A stretch of DNA of 64,000 nucleotides. It comes from Cryobacterium ruanii (GTDB taxonomy: Bacteria; Actinomycetota; Actinomycetes; Actinomycetales; Microbacteriaceae). The translations under genes and the position numbers were made by a program. The first letter of the stretch is position 1. Each line of letters starts with the position of its first letter. The notes below the pieces were generated by a model. That model was not told where the DNA came from, made no database searches, and saw only the letters and a list, made by a program, of their open reading frames with translations. The stretch spans positions 1 through 64,000 of the forward strand of contig NZ_SOHK01000021.1 of assembly GCF_004404055.1 (NCBI RefSeq). The letters run 5' to 3'. Shown here in pieces: positions 35,801-43,041 of the stretch.

Positions 35801-36319
35801 CGAGGTCTGACCTACCTGGTGACTTTTGCCACGGGCGTGCTCATGGCGGAGCTGGTCGTCGTGCAGGGGATCGCGCTCGCCCTCCAGGGAGTTTCCACCG
35901 GCCTGCACGCCCTGGGCGTGGAGGGCAAAGTGCTCGACGGCTTCGACGAGGGCGTCGCGATCATCACCAGTCAGATAGCCATGGTGAGCATGTTGTCGAC
36001 CTGCATGCAGTCTTGGTCGAGCGGTGCGGGAATTGCTGAACTCCCCATCGACGATGAACTAGTGGCCGATGGAGCAGATATGGCGACCGGTGCGATCACC
36101 GATCAAATCTCCGATCGATTAGAGAGCGCCCTCAAGAACAGTGGGCGCAGTGGAGCAGCATCGATGATGGGGGTGATCGGTCAGGGTCAGGATATGGCGA
36201 ACATTTTCGGTTCCAACCTGAATATGCTGACACGCGGCGCAGCGGTCGGCTGGAACAGCATCGCCGACGATGTTGGTGGCTGCATGGTCAAGGGTATGGA
36301 GACCGCGGGCTGGAGGTGA
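29900..36319 (+). CDS. Giant multi-membrane, Ig-like repeat surface protein
   Basis: 2139 aa. The N-terminal ~340 residues hold about seven hydrophobic segments (22-55, 65-91, 118-150, 173-200, 223-240, 258-286, 322-342), the last resembling a signal peptide ending in ATPAFA. Residues ~345-1150 are tandem bacterial Ig-like modules (APTTVALTATPATVGSPVTL is a clear module start; YSGDDQYLPAESSNVSF a clear end). Residues ~1150-1900 are Cys-containing repeat modules of the VTAKF type (DQDRTVTAKFKVRDC). Near 1970-2000 a long hydrophobic helix and a Gly/Ser-rich tail follow. Probably cell-surface adhesion or wall-associated. The ATG at 29900 is chosen because the upstream frame to 29612 is not protein-like; its RBS is weak. 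Confidence 0.8.
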   Translation: MSAPIPTTIRTRAVRSLTPAVLARSAALAILAVIAAPVFAMVVVLLFGLAAGAALATTPTGALAQSIGINVILYGSAVLAVLVGVLVIAQLHSDAYAYEKRPLRRALAGALATLPRLLGALALLVIVVLVTLLAWAPVTGAALVLAVVLHVRYRRGAPEVHVGRSRTSPGVRRALLWAIPFLPLLAALAALIALFPASLARPCTVRSLLRSAIDGVCHQKRSLLRLVLVVAPVSAVLTWGGSTVSSGVQAGATEPTSAGFIGGTLVLAFALAVLLIFSGAAIAVLSPPSLPGRTDAAVSAGRVGLRSRYADFLRRATPAMRRTAMVTVLALCSTFVATPAFATTTTTPTTMAVYELNQSRVGSDMTFHVYMTSNGNPVTVTGTVEVYSGATLVTTVNTDNLTWVVVPTDGLSPGTVPLRFVYIPTGQFEPSEDSISVDLGKAMTSLYIMATPSWNESITWGESHSIEASVTGELDGPRTLIVRDGTSRDSPIAASADFTVTNGAATLTLDLTKKLGFGTHTYRAEVVGTDTSNAAGTDEYMINVDRAPTTVALTATPATVGSPVTLTATASSSATNAGVVAGQMKFYVNGNDLGAVAVDVNGQASIRYTPTTVVDFVVRADYSQVAAPYTHLWSSSGDVTAAVIPANAPWPSSRWYGDLTVEDSWLELSYTAAAGLPAPSGWVQIVDSRYVPVGRGYLVDGALKMKIAAVSGQIYYYAQYEGDALYLARQTYLPDLVVASYIPALAVTLPTEPRIGTTLSVGVTLADVPVGLVESVTVYDSVYGGRSSLGTIALNDAGTGSLDWSTLVAGEHPIVVEVTYTTVSGLAPTVSDTLTATVLPAEVPDLRITTDTPTGSLRAGAPVHLVVTAHTLASGTPGLAAGTAAVIVDAAGRGLGTVTLVAGANGLVGSLTVSTLRGGLAQLHARAIYGPLDQTVNGAAFDLTLAAPTTYLSVSAAPVTAGGLATVTVTAAVPFGLPGESTRIVATVTVDDVDYPVNLWRSNGTDAFTGAVDVPTASAGWLAMTATMTGDGIDTGPATVSTTFYVGKRSTYVYVMPIHNAIVSESLTVTPVMGSVTSSVLNAGTVSVTLSPSGAICVAAPNAPCTFPAWAVRAGENVAVAQYSGDDQYLPAESSNVSFEAAARYSILTTSYDPLPAHWIEGEPVTVSWAVTTSGAPAAGLVEATIGANRCAGPALAGSCVIVVPNRVWGTTDTYQPYSTVFAPFDDAPAQRQDGRVITRACVTAVASHASLDLSEATACQRGSMQGILTGSIVTITADAPAPNFVRTGWWFEGAQWARGSHGDATISVRLQGVMRAWPLTQYYPQCFTLTLNPNTTTAYDPGRLVSFTKPNCASPDGATETELREKEAGAPRYAAGTVVELYAIHNTENRGATSWERPALDLLSFDGAQREAANPAFAHVVMDQDRTVTAKFKVRDCISISMVSGKGGTVVVQSSSRPDTTAHFTPYSGACTDASGTAGYVPGTQLTLKATAATGTFLAAFSEADNNCSWEVSGACKFFDPAFKIRAVASKTTPPVSLTQQVTVVKPARYGAIFAEVRCVAITSIASSPIGTSYSLDTRTGTPVNVSNLDHDRETGCGGIASRSSQEAVGAYSIHSTTDSVLATGTLTFGTTYTQISYGRNGSSHVTWSTSNRGAVATAGVDRSGTGPTIDLTKVVGALTINANWYSDSCRVPVALPQGGGVTIVSDTAEPFCMPGQWSEWQSGYLDAQFSLNAPNLMPFFSVETHDGQDSRLQPAPDGRSYIRMQLDVPDVHTLRFYSPRLEYCAELGLSASVQDDSGASSWMPLGTMNKIVADDGGCPPGWARPGRTVGIGLTSTGNYTYSQLNGGASTGASVTLNSQGDITRRVGLPLALKQVCHTVSVGENVSLTTVANCPGGASNRYLRGTVVQVQFSPTESGDFLKWTNVAQSKGTTAWVIASEDRSPSVDIARISNEEMAFNVVSNLAQRGLTYLVTFATGVLMAELVVVQGIALALQGVSTGLHALGVEGKVLDGFDEGVAIITSQIAMVSMLSTCMQSWSSGAGIAELPIDDELVADGADMATGAITDQISDRLESALKNSGRSGAASMMGVIGQGQDMANIFGSNLNMLTRGAAVGWNSIADDVGGCMVKGMETAGWR

Positions 36320-36361
36320 TTAAACCGGGCCAGGGCCGGGGGGACAGATCGTGGGAATGCG

Positions 36362-37420
36362 TCAGGGGCGCAGGTCGGCGTTCGCCTTGCGCATGCGACG
36401 GCCGTCGGCGACGGTCTGCATCTCCTTCAGGGCGGCCTTCTGGATCTTCTTGGTGCCGCGCGGCGGCAGCTGTATGTTCTGCTCGGCGGCGATTCCCGCC
36501 TGCAGCTGACGTCCGCGTTCGAGTTCGGCGTCGAACTCCGCCCCGAACAGCAGGGCGAGGTTGGTCAGCCACAGCCAGAGCAGAAAGATCACGATGCCGG
36601 CCAGCGAGCCGTACGTTTTGGCGTAGTCCGAAAACGTCGTGACATAGAAACCGAATCCTAGGGAAGCAATGACGATTGCTATGAGGGCGACCAGCGCACC
36701 GAGACTCATCCAGCGAAACTTTGGCTGACGCACGTTCGGCGTGAAGTAATACAGCACCGCGATCAGCAGCACAACAGTCGCGGCGAGCAGCGGCCACTTG
36801 GCAATGGACCAGACCACCTGCACGGTCTCGCCGAGCCCGAGGGCCGCGCCGATGGCATCCGTTATGGGGCCGGAAATGGCCAGGATCAGCACTACCACGA
36901 GCAGCAGGGCGATGCCGATGACGGTCACGAGTAACTGGGTCGGCTTGAGCTTGAGAAAGGTGCGACCCTCGTCGATCTCGTAGATGCGGTTCATGGCGCG
37001 GCTGAAGGCTCCGACATAACCGGATGCCGACCAGATCGCCACTGCGATCCCCGCGACCAGGGCGAACCCGGCCGACGGCGAGGTGCTGAACTGTTCGATC
37101 GGACCGCGAATGACCTCCAGGGCGTCGCCAGGGGCGACCGAGGCGAGGATGGTCAGAAGGGTGTCGGCTGACTGCTTTCCCTGCCCGAATACTCCCAGAA
37201 GCGAGACCAGGGCGATGAGCGCCGGAAACAGCGACAGCACGGCGTAATAGGTGAGCGACGCCGCAATGTCGGTGCACTGGTCGGTTCCGAATTCGCTCAG
37301 GGTGCGCTTGAAGATGTATTTCCACGATGTTTTGGTGACCTCCGTCGGGGAGCCGGGCTTGCGGGCATCGTCGGGGGCCGGGGCATCGGCGAGTTCCTGG
37401 TTCTGCCCGTTGTCAACCAT
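36362..37420 (-). CDS. YihY/BrkB family inner-membrane protein
   Basis: 352 aa. YihY signature: DQCTDIAASLTYYAVLSLFPALIALVSLLG near residues 45-75, WSASGYVGAFSRAMNRIYE, and YGSLAGIVIFLLWLWLTNLALLFGAEFDAELERGRQL at the C-terminal end; six membrane helices. Family members were once annotated as RNase BN; no enzymatic activity is accepted today. A charged N-terminal tail of about 35 residues and a basic C-terminal tail are cytoplasmic. Start chosen at 37420 (AGGAG upstream) over 37519. Downstream of the envelope-stress operon. Confidence 0.9.
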   Translation of the reverse strand: MVDNGQNQELADAPAPDDARKPGSPTEVTKTSWKYIFKRTLSEFGTDQCTDIAASLTYYAVLSLFPALIALVSLLGVFGQGKQSADTLLTILASVAPGDALEVIRGPIEQFSTSPSAGFALVAGIAVAIWSASGYVGAFSRAMNRIYEIDEGRTFLKLKPTQLLVTVIGIALLLVVVLILAISGPITDAIGAALGLGETVQVVWSIAKWPLLAATVVLLIAVLYYFTPNVRQPKFRWMSLGALVALIAIVIASLGFGFYVTTFSDYAKTYGSLAGIVIFLLWLWLTNLALLFGAEFDAELERGRQLQAGIAAEQNIQLPPRGTKKIQKAALKEMQTVADGRRMRKANADLRP

Positions 37421-37653
37421 GGGTCTCCTGCTTAGTTCGATAGAAGCCGGGGGTCGCGGTGCGGTAGGGCGACCGCGATCCCCGGCGCTGAGAACGTACT
37501 GCGCTTTTGTTAATCTCATCGTGTGGCGAGCGCAGGATGCTATGACACCAACCCGAAGGCTGACTTCACCTTGTCAGCGAGCGCGTTGACATCGCCGCCG
37601 AGTTCGCGCCGGGTGCACGCCACGCCTCAGCGCCCGCCGCGCACCGGGTAGGA

Positions 37654-37827
37654 CTAGTTCCTGAAGACGTCCTTGACGTCTTCACCGACTTTCTTTGCGC
37701 TTGCGGAGGTCTGGTCGGCGCGGCCTTCGGCGACCTTGGAATTGTCATTGGTGACCTTGCCGACGGCCTCGGTGGCCTTACCCTTGAGGTCCTGCGCGGC
37801 GTTTTTGATCTTGTCCGATGCACTCAT
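37654..37827 (-). CDS. CsbD family stress protein
   Basis: 57 aa. MSASDKIKNAAQDLKGKATEAVGKVTNDN followed by KVAEGRADQTSASAKKVGEDVKDVF matches CsbD, a small hydrophilic protein induced by general stress in many bacteria; its biochemical role is unknown. The ATG at 37827 has GAGAG upstream. It is 88 nt after the Asp23-type operon and so may belong to the same stress regulon. The 233 bp to the next gene contain only an open C-terminal-looking scrap (LADKVKSAFGLVS) that I do not call. Confidence 0.85.
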   Translation of the reverse strand: MSASDKIKNAAQDLKGKATEAVGKVTNDNSKVAEGRADQTSASAKKVGEDVKDVFRN

Positions 37828-37915
37828 TGTGTTCTCTCTTTCGTGAGGTGTTTCTGGGGCGGTGTTCGACGCGGAAGCGCCGAACATGAATTGGGGAAGA
37901 GGCATCCACAGTTAT

Positions 37916-38521
37916 TCAACGGATGCGCGCGGTGCGGCTGGTGCGCACCCGGAAGCCTCCGCTGATCTGCAGCAGGGTGGGGATCGGTACACCGAGCAGC
38001 TCATCGAGGGCGGTAAGAGCCCGTTCGACGATGCGCACGACGTCGGTCGGGGAGGTGCCACGACGACAGGTCACCGAAACCTTGAGCACCGCCTCACGCG
38101 CGACTCGGTAAGTGGAGATGCGGGACGACAGAAACTCGGGGTGCTTGCCGAGCGCCTCCTGCAGCGCCTGCTCCGCGACGGCCGAATCGATGTGGGTGCT
38201 GCCCCAGTTTGTGGTGTGCTCACTGATCAGGTGGCGGGAATGGCCGCGGCCCTGCCGCAGAATGAAGCTGAGCAGCAGGCCGACGACGGCCAGTAACAGA
38301 GCGAGGACGACGACCCAGAGCCAGCTATTCTGCGTGTCTCTTAGCGGCGTGGCTTGGAGCCAACCGTCGGCCGTGGCGCCAGCCATGTCCGTAACAGAGC
38401 CCCAGGCGTCCTGCACTGTGACTTGCGTTAAGAGAAGGCCGAGCAGAGCGGCCACGGCCAGCAGCACTAGCCCGGTCACAAAAAGGACGCAGCGGTTAAG
38501 CGCGCGGTTGGTGTTGTTCAC
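37916..38521 (-). CDS. Membrane-anchored protein of the Asp23 operon (AmaP-like position)
   Basis: 201 aa. Two membrane helices (about 13-33 and 66-88) flank a short extracellular loop, followed by a soluble domain from about 100 (AVAEQALQEALGKHPEFLSSRISTYRVAREAVLKVSVTCRRG) that resembles an Asp23/Gls24-like fold. In Firmicutes AmaP anchors Asp23 to the membrane; by position and topology this protein could do the same. Last gene of five, overlapping the previous one by 4 nt. Family assignment is tentative. Confidence 0.7.
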   Translation of the reverse strand: MNNTNRALNRCVLFVTGLVLLAVAALLGLLLTQVTVQDAWGSVTDMAGATADGWLQATPLRDTQNSWLWVVVLALLLAVVGLLLSFILRQGRGHSRHLISEHTTNWGSTHIDSAVAEQALQEALGKHPEFLSSRISTYRVAREAVLKVSVTCRRGTSPTDVVRIVERALTALDELLGVPIPTLLQISGGFRVRTSRTARIR

Positions 38522-39102
38522 GTGCCCACCCTTCCGCCGAGCGCCACGTCAACCCGGGACTGCAGGGGTGGCCGCAGGTTCAGCCCATCGATCTGCTCGC
38601 GCACGGCACCGAGCACGGTGTCGCGGTGCACGGGCAACCCTGATGTCGGCACGAGATGCACGGTGGCAAGACGGCGTGAGATGCTCACCCGGGTGTTGTC
38701 CGGGTCGACACCGCCCGCGTGCGCTGCGCGCCCGGCCAGAGCGGATGCGATGACCTCGTCATCGACGACGGTCACCGTGCGCTCGGAATCAATCAGGTGT
38801 CGGGCGCGACGTCCCGGTGTCACGGCGACCGCTACGAGCATGAGGCCGACCAGGGCGCATCCGAGGGCGAGAACGGTGAGCAACGGAACAGGCGCGGTCG
38901 AAGCGGATGCGACGCCCTCGGCAAGGCCGCCGGGCGTCGCCAGCAGGGCAGGCTGGCTGATCAGATGCAGCACTATTTCGGTGCCGAGCCAGCCGCACAG
39001 CAGCATGATCAGAACGGCCACCGTGATCGCCGCGGCGGATCGCGGCGAATGCAGTTCCCGGCGGCTGATGCGCCGGTAAATCGCCGACACCGAAGTGCTC
39101 AT
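38518..39102 (-). CDS. DUF6286-type membrane protein of the Asp23 operon
   Basis: 194 aa. Two membrane helices (about 20-45 and 70-95) and a C-terminal soluble domain with SERTVTVVDDEVIASALAGRAAHAGGVDPDNTRVSISRRLATVHLVPTSG, the pattern of DUF6286 proteins found beside Asp23 genes in Actinobacteria. The start at 39102 is set by its ATGA overlap with the upstream stop. Likely a membrane partner of the Asp23 proteins. Confidence 0.75.
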   Translation of the reverse strand: MSTSVSAIYRRISRRELHSPRSAAAITVAVLIMLLCGWLGTEIVLHLISQPALLATPGGLAEGVASASTAPVPLLTVLALGCALVGLMLVAVAVTPGRRARHLIDSERTVTVVDDEVIASALAGRAAHAGGVDPDNTRVSISRRLATVHLVPTSGLPVHRDTVLGAVREQIDGLNLRPPLQSRVDVALGGRVGT

Positions 39103-39542
39103 CGCACCCGCCGTTCGGGGGTGAGGTCCACGCCGGTAAGACACACGGTGACCCGACCGATGTCGGCACCGGTCAGTTCACCGACGCGGCGACGGATCGC
39201 GGTCTGCGACGTGGCCGAGCGCGCGAGGATGGTTCCTCCGGTACGCTCGATCAGGGCCGCGTCGCGAGTGACGCGCTCCAATGACACGACACGGATCGGG
39301 GTGCTGATCCTCAGAGTGAGAACGCCGTGGTCGTCGCCGAGTTCTACGCTGACCTGGTTGGGCGTGACGCCGAGCGATTCGGCGGTGACCATGCCGACGA
39401 TCTGACGCAGCGCCCGCGGCAGGATGCGAGTGCGCCCGCGAGAAATGCGCGCCGTCGCCGTCGGAGTCTCGTCTGCCGGTATTTTTGCCGTCTCTGCGTC
39501 TCCAGCGAGAAACCAGTTCGCGGAATCGGTCGTCACGTTCAC
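39099..39542 (-). CDS. Asp23/Gls24-like protein, short form
   Basis: 147 aa, soluble. RGRTRILPRALRQIVGMVTAESLGVTPNQVSVELGDDHGVLTLRISTPIRV fits the alternating strand-helix pattern of an Asp23/Gls24 domain, without the conserved INDGVV start seen in the neighbour at 39730. Both ends overlap adjacent genes by 4 nt. Probably a structural partner of the canonical Asp23 protein; assignment is by context and moderate resemblance. Confidence 0.68.
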   Translation of the reverse strand: MNVTTDSANWFLAGDAETAKIPADETPTATARISRGRTRILPRALRQIVGMVTAESLGVTPNQVSVELGDDHGVLTLRISTPIRVVSLERVTRDAALIERTGGTILARSATSQTAIRRRVGELTGADIGRVTVCLTGVDLTPERRVR

Positions 39543-39733
39543 GACGAGGAGCGCTTTCCCTGAAAGGCTCCGATCAGGCCGCTCACGTCGAGACGGCCAT
39601 CAACGACACGGCCCACCAGGGCACCGACCAGTACGGCCACGCCCACGAACAGGAATGCCCAGAAGCCCAGAATCACCCAGGTCAACGCTAAGACCGCTCC
39701 GACCAGCATTCCGGTGCGGGTCGCGGTGGTCAT
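39539..39733 (-). CDS. DUF2273 family small membrane protein
   Basis: 64 aa. Two closely spaced helices (about 7-26 and 28-45, GMLVGAVLALTWVILGFWAF / LFVGVAVLVGALVGRVVDGRLD) are the DUF2273 pattern. DUF2273 genes sit beside asp23/gls24 in Firmicutes and Actinobacteria and probably help anchor that layer to the membrane. ATGA overlaps on both sides. Confidence 0.88.
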   Translation of the reverse strand: MTTATRTGMLVGAVLALTWVILGFWAFLFVGVAVLVGALVGRVVDGRLDVSGLIGAFQGKRSSS

Positions 39734-40209
39734 CGAAGTGCGGCTTTGCTCGGCTCGGTCTCGGCGGCGTCATCGCTCGGCAGGTGGATGTCGACGATCG
39801 TCACGTTGACCTCGGTGACCTCGAGACCTACCAGGTCTTCAATTGCACGAATAATGTTGGAGCGGATATCGCCGGCCACCTGCTGCAGCTGCACCGGGTA
39901 CTCCGCGACGATGGTCACATCTACCGCAACCTGCGTTTCACCAACTTCCACCGAGATGCCCTGACTCACATCCGTGTTGTTCATGACTTCACGAATGGCT
40001 CCGAGCGCCCGGGCAGCGCCGCCACCGAGCGCGTGCACGCCGGAGACTTCCCGGGCGGCTATACCGGCCACCTTGGCTACGACGCCGTCGTTGATGACAG
40101 TCTTGCCGCTCCCGGTAGCTGACTCACCGGCCAGCGGTGTGCTGATCGGTGCGCGGCTACGCGGGGACTTGCTCGAAGATGCGGTGGCGTTGGTGTCGAT
40201 GAGGTTCAT
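39730..40209 (-). CDS. Asp23/Gls24 family envelope stress response protein
   Basis: 159 aa. The canonical domain starts KTVINDGVVAKVAGIAAREVSGVHALGG (about 38-65) and continues VEVGETQVAVDVTIVAEYPVQLQQVAGDIRSNIIRAIEDLVGLEVTEVNVTIVDIHL. Asp23 proteins form a cytoplasmic layer under the membrane and are induced by alkaline or envelope stress. First gene of a five-gene operon whose four junctions are all ATGA overlaps; AAGGAG precedes its ATG. Divergent from an ECF sigma gene that may control it. Confidence 0.92.
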   Translation of the reverse strand: MNLIDTNATASSSKSPRSRAPISTPLAGESATGSGKTVINDGVVAKVAGIAAREVSGVHALGGGAARALGAIREVMNNTDVSQGISVEVGETQVAVDVTIVAEYPVQLQQVAGDIRSNIIRAIEDLVGLEVTEVNVTIVDIHLPSDDAAETEPSKAALR

Positions 40210-40338
40210 GAAAGTAGCTCCTTCGATAGGGCCATATGGTCAATCCAGATTGGATTGTTACCTGTAGGACGAAATCCGTGGCATATTCGTCACGCGAAGA
40301 TGAGAAATATTCTGCAACCGTTTGCATGAGGAGAAGAT

Positions 40339-40914
40339 GTGCCGGGCACAGTGCGTGAGCAGGTCGCGTCGCAGCTCGATGCGGCCGCCGACCGAGTACT
40401 CGCCGAGCGCGCCGCCGATGGCGACCTGCGTGCCTTCGAAGTGCTCGTACGGCGCTACGGACCGCTCATGCGGGTTTACGCGACCAGGGTTCTCGGCTCT
40501 AACGACGAGACCGACGACGTCGTGCAAGAGTCATTCATCACGGCGTGGCAGCAAATGGGCACCCTCGACGATGGCAGCGCTGTCAAGAGTTGGCTTATGC
40601 GCATCGTCAGTCGTAAGAGTATCGATCGGCTGCGCGCTCGGCGTGCCCACGCCAACATCGACGACACGGATGCCCCGGCGCGAGAGAGTGACGCCCCCCA
40701 CGTCGTCGCTGAGGTTGAGTCCCAGACCGAGGCCCTCGCCCGGGTACTCGCTGCTCTTCCCGAGGACCAACGACGCTGCTGGACTCTGCGCGAACTAGCC
40801 GAGTACAGCTACGGTGACATTGCAACCGAGTTGCACCTCCCGTTATCAACCGTGCGCGGCTTGCTGGCACGGGCCCGCAAGACCCTACTCCGAGAGATGG
40901 AGGACTGGCGTTGA
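40339..40914 (+). CDS. ECF-type RNA polymerase sigma factor
   Basis: 191 aa. Region 2 (LRAFEVLVRRYGPLMRVYATRVLGSNDETDDVVQESFITAWQQM) and region 4 (LAALPEDQRRCWTLRELAEYSYGDIATELHLPLSTVRGLLARARKTL) are both complete. GTG start with GAGGAG upstream. It is divergent from the Asp23 operon over a 129-bp control region and coupled (TTGA overlap) to the next gene, which could be its regulator. It probably directs an envelope-stress response that includes the Asp23 genes; this is inference. Confidence 0.92.
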   Translation: MPGTVREQVASQLDAAADRVLAERAADGDLRAFEVLVRRYGPLMRVYATRVLGSNDETDDVVQESFITAWQQMGTLDDGSAVKSWLMRIVSRKSIDRLRARRAHANIDDTDAPARESDAPHVVAEVESQTEALARVLAALPEDQRRCWTLRELAEYSYGDIATELHLPLSTVRGLLARARKTLLREMEDWR

Positions 40915-41558
40915 CTGAACTGACACCGGCAGACGAGCGCTTCGTTGCTTTCGATCTGGACGACACCGTTCGAGAACAGGCCGGGCTGAACGGGCACACC
41001 ATTGAACAGCTCAGCGACTATCTCGACCAGGGGCGAGTTCCCGCCGACCCTCGCATCGATGATTCGCCGGAATGCGAAATCGCCTTGCGCGGTCTCGAAC
41101 GCCTGCGTCGGGCCCGGCAGACGCTGCTCGACAGAGACCTCGAACGTGAATCGCTGCGCGACGACGGCTGGGTTGCGTCGATTCTGGCCAACATCACGCT
41201 GGAAGCACACGCCGGCCGGGAGATTCCGCTGACCCACCCGTCGTCGACCGCACGCCTCGTCGTGACGGAGGGTGCGGTGCGCGGCATTCTGCGCGAGACC
41301 GGCGACAGCATGCAGAACATGTTTGTCGGCCGGTGTGCGTTGGTCGGCGACGTCGGCGTGCCCGGCGCGCCGATCTCGATTCGGGTCGACGTGACCGTAT
41401 TCCCGGGAGAGAATATACCGCTGTTGGCAGCGCAGTTGCGACAGGCGATGTACGCCGCGCTGAGTAAGTACACGGAACTCGTCGTGGTGGCCATCGACAT
41501 CACGGTGAGTGATCTGCACGCTCTGCCCGATGCATCCGTTAGAGAAATAGAGCATTGA
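40911..41558 (+). CDS. Asp23-like protein with an N-terminal anti-sigma-like segment
   Basis: 215 aa, TTG start overlapping the sigma stop, with GGAGGA upstream. Residues ~1-85 (LDQGRVPADPRIDDSPECEIALRGLERLRRARQTLLDRDLE) resemble the N-terminal helical part of small actinobacterial anti-sigma-like proteins but lack the HxxxCxxC zinc motif. From ~115 (TEGAVRGILRETGDSM... ISIRVDVTVFPGENIPLLAAQLRQAMYAALSKYTELVVVAIDITVSDLH) it has an Asp23-like fold. This fusion could link the envelope layer to sigma activity. Regulatory role inferred. Confidence 0.75.
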   Translation: MTELTPADERFVAFDLDDTVREQAGLNGHTIEQLSDYLDQGRVPADPRIDDSPECEIALRGLERLRRARQTLLDRDLERESLRDDGWVASILANITLEAHAGREIPLTHPSSTARLVVTEGAVRGILRETGDSMQNMFVGRCALVGDVGVPGAPISIRVDVTVFPGENIPLLAAQLRQAMYAALSKYTELVVVAIDITVSDLHALPDASVREIEH

Positions 41559-41896
41559 TGACCTCGGTTCCTCCCGTCAGCGACCAGCTTGATGCGCTGG
41601 TGCGTCAAGTGCCCGGTGTCGACACCTTGTACCCGGCCGGGTCGATCGTGGACGCCGTGCTCACCGCCACGCTTGACGCGGTGGCGCATCGCTCGCCCGC
41701 TGCGCCCCTGGTGCACGTCGTGCAGCGGTCCAACGGCGTGCGGGTCACGGCGAAGATCGGTATCGGGGCCGCCGAGTCCTCGACAGCAGTCAGCCGTCGG
41801 GTGCACGATGCCATCGCCGCGCACCTGCAGCAAGCCGGCAACCCGTCGATTGAACAGATCGCCGTGGTCGTGGCCAGCGTGAGGCTGAGCGTCTAG
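41558..41896 (+). CDS. Small Asp23-locus protein
   Basis: 112 aa from the ATG at 41558, which overlaps the upstream stop as TGATG. VHVVQRSNGVRVTAKIGIGAAESSTAVSRRVHDAIAAHLQQAGNPSIEQIAVVVASVRL has the strand-helix-helix-strand order of an Asp23-type half-domain. No membrane helix. Third gene of the sigma operon. Likely a minor structural or regulatory member; not recognised beyond this. Confidence 0.68.
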   Translation: MTSVPPVSDQLDALVRQVPGVDTLYPAGSIVDAVLTATLDAVAHRSPAAPLVHVVQRSNGVRVTAKIGIGAAESSTAVSRRVHDAIAAHLQQAGNPSIEQIAVVVASVRLSV

Positions 41897-41929
41897 CTGT
41901 TCGCGTTCAGCCGTGCTAGCTTGCCTCAG

Positions 41930-42511
41930 ATGAAGCAGAGAGAGCTTTTCCTTCAAGCGGATGCCGCGTTGCGCTCCGTCGTCGACCAGATCACCGCCGC
42001 GCAGCTCGACCTGTCGGCCCCGGCCGAGTGGTCGCTCAAAGAGAATCCGACCCTGCGCGACATTCTTGCCTCGCACGCCGAAGACGAAGCCTGGCTGCCC
42101 GCGGTGCTCGAGGGGAAAACGATCGAGGAAGTCGGCGATACCTACAAGGGCGATCTGCTCGGTGGCGATCCGATCCGGAATTATGACCGCATCAACGAAG
42201 CGACGACGAAGGTGGTTATGGGTGACCTGGACCCGGACAGGGTCACGCACCTCAGCTACGGAGATTATCCGCTCAGTGAGGCGCTGCAGCACACCGCTCT
42301 GTATCGCGCGTTCCAGGCTTGGAGCATCGCCAGGCATGTGGGGCTCGACTACTCGCTGCCCGACGTGCTGGTAGAGAACCTGTGGGAGCAGATCGCTCCC
42401 GACATTGAAATGTGGCGCGGATTCGGTGTGTTCCCGCCCGAGGTGCCGGTTCCGGCTGATGCGACTCGCGAGGTGCAATTGCTCGGCAAGGCGGGCTACT
42501 GGCGCGAATAG
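41930..42511 (+). CDS. DinB/maleylpyruvate-isomerase-like four-helix protein
   Basis: 193 aa. MKQRELFLQADAALRSVVDQITAAQLDLSAPAEWSLKENPTLRDILASHAEDEAWLPAVLEG is the start of a DinB-type four-helix bundle; later LSEALQHTALYRAFQAWSIARHVGLDYSLPDVLVENLWEQIAPDIEMWRGFGVF is typical of the actinobacterial TIGR03086-like branch. Members often use mycothiol or a metal with three His; here His64 and the histidines in the second half are candidates. Function unknown. Single gene. Confidence 0.75.
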   Translation: MKQRELFLQADAALRSVVDQITAAQLDLSAPAEWSLKENPTLRDILASHAEDEAWLPAVLEGKTIEEVGDTYKGDLLGGDPIRNYDRINEATTKVVMGDLDPDRVTHLSYGDYPLSEALQHTALYRAFQAWSIARHVGLDYSLPDVLVENLWEQIAPDIEMWRGFGVFPPEVPVPADATREVQLLGKAGYWRE

Positions 42512-42534
42512 CCTGACCTGTCGATTTGCCCGAC

Positions 42535-43020
42535 CTATTCCGGGGCAACGCCATTGTAGAAGTGCTCGAACACCATGCTCGTGCGGGTGGAGGCCACCGC
42601 GGGATTAGCGGACAGGTTTTCCAGCACGAAATCGCGCACGTCGTCGGTATCGCGGGCCGACAGGTGAATGATGAAATCCTCGGACCCACCGAGAAAGAAC
42701 AGCTGCACGACGCGCGGCATGACCCGGATCGAGTCGCGGAAAGCCGGGATGTGCGTGCGGGCGCCGGCCCGAATGCTCACACTGATCAGCGCCTGCAGAC
42801 CGAGCCCGATTGATTTGGGATCGACCATGGCCGTGAATTCGGTGACGATTCCGCGGCTTACCAGGGACCGCACCCGGGAGACGCAGGTGGACTCGGCGAT
42901 ACCGGCCGCGCTCGCCAGCCGGCTGTTGGTGGTGCGGGAATCGGCCTGCAGTGCTGTGACCAGGATGCGGTCGACCTCGTCGAGGGTCTCGATCACCCGA
43001 ATCCTCTTCGTTTCTGCCAT
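42535..43020 (-). CDS. Lrp/AsnC family transcriptional regulator (AldR-like)
   Basis: 161 aa. N-terminal HTH (LDEVDRILVTALQADSRTTNSRLASAAGIAESTCVSRVRSLVSRGIVTEF) and C-terminal RAM effector domain (FFLGGSEDFIIHLSARDTDDVRDFVLENL). It is divergent from ald, as AldR is in mycobacteria, so it probably senses alanine or other amino acids and activates or represses ald. GAGGAG precedes the ATG at 43020; the much longer frame reaching 44229 is antisense to ald and not real. A symmetric A/T-rich site lies 22 bp upstream. Confidence 0.9.
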   Translation of the reverse strand: MAETKRIRVIETLDEVDRILVTALQADSRTTNSRLASAAGIAESTCVSRVRSLVSRGIVTEFTAMVDPKSIGLGLQALISVSIRAGARTHIPAFRDSIRVMPRVVQLFFLGGSEDFIIHLSARDTDDVRDFVLENLSANPAVASTRTSMVFEHFYNGVAPE

Positions 43021-43041
43021 CGCACATCTCCTCGTGGCCGC

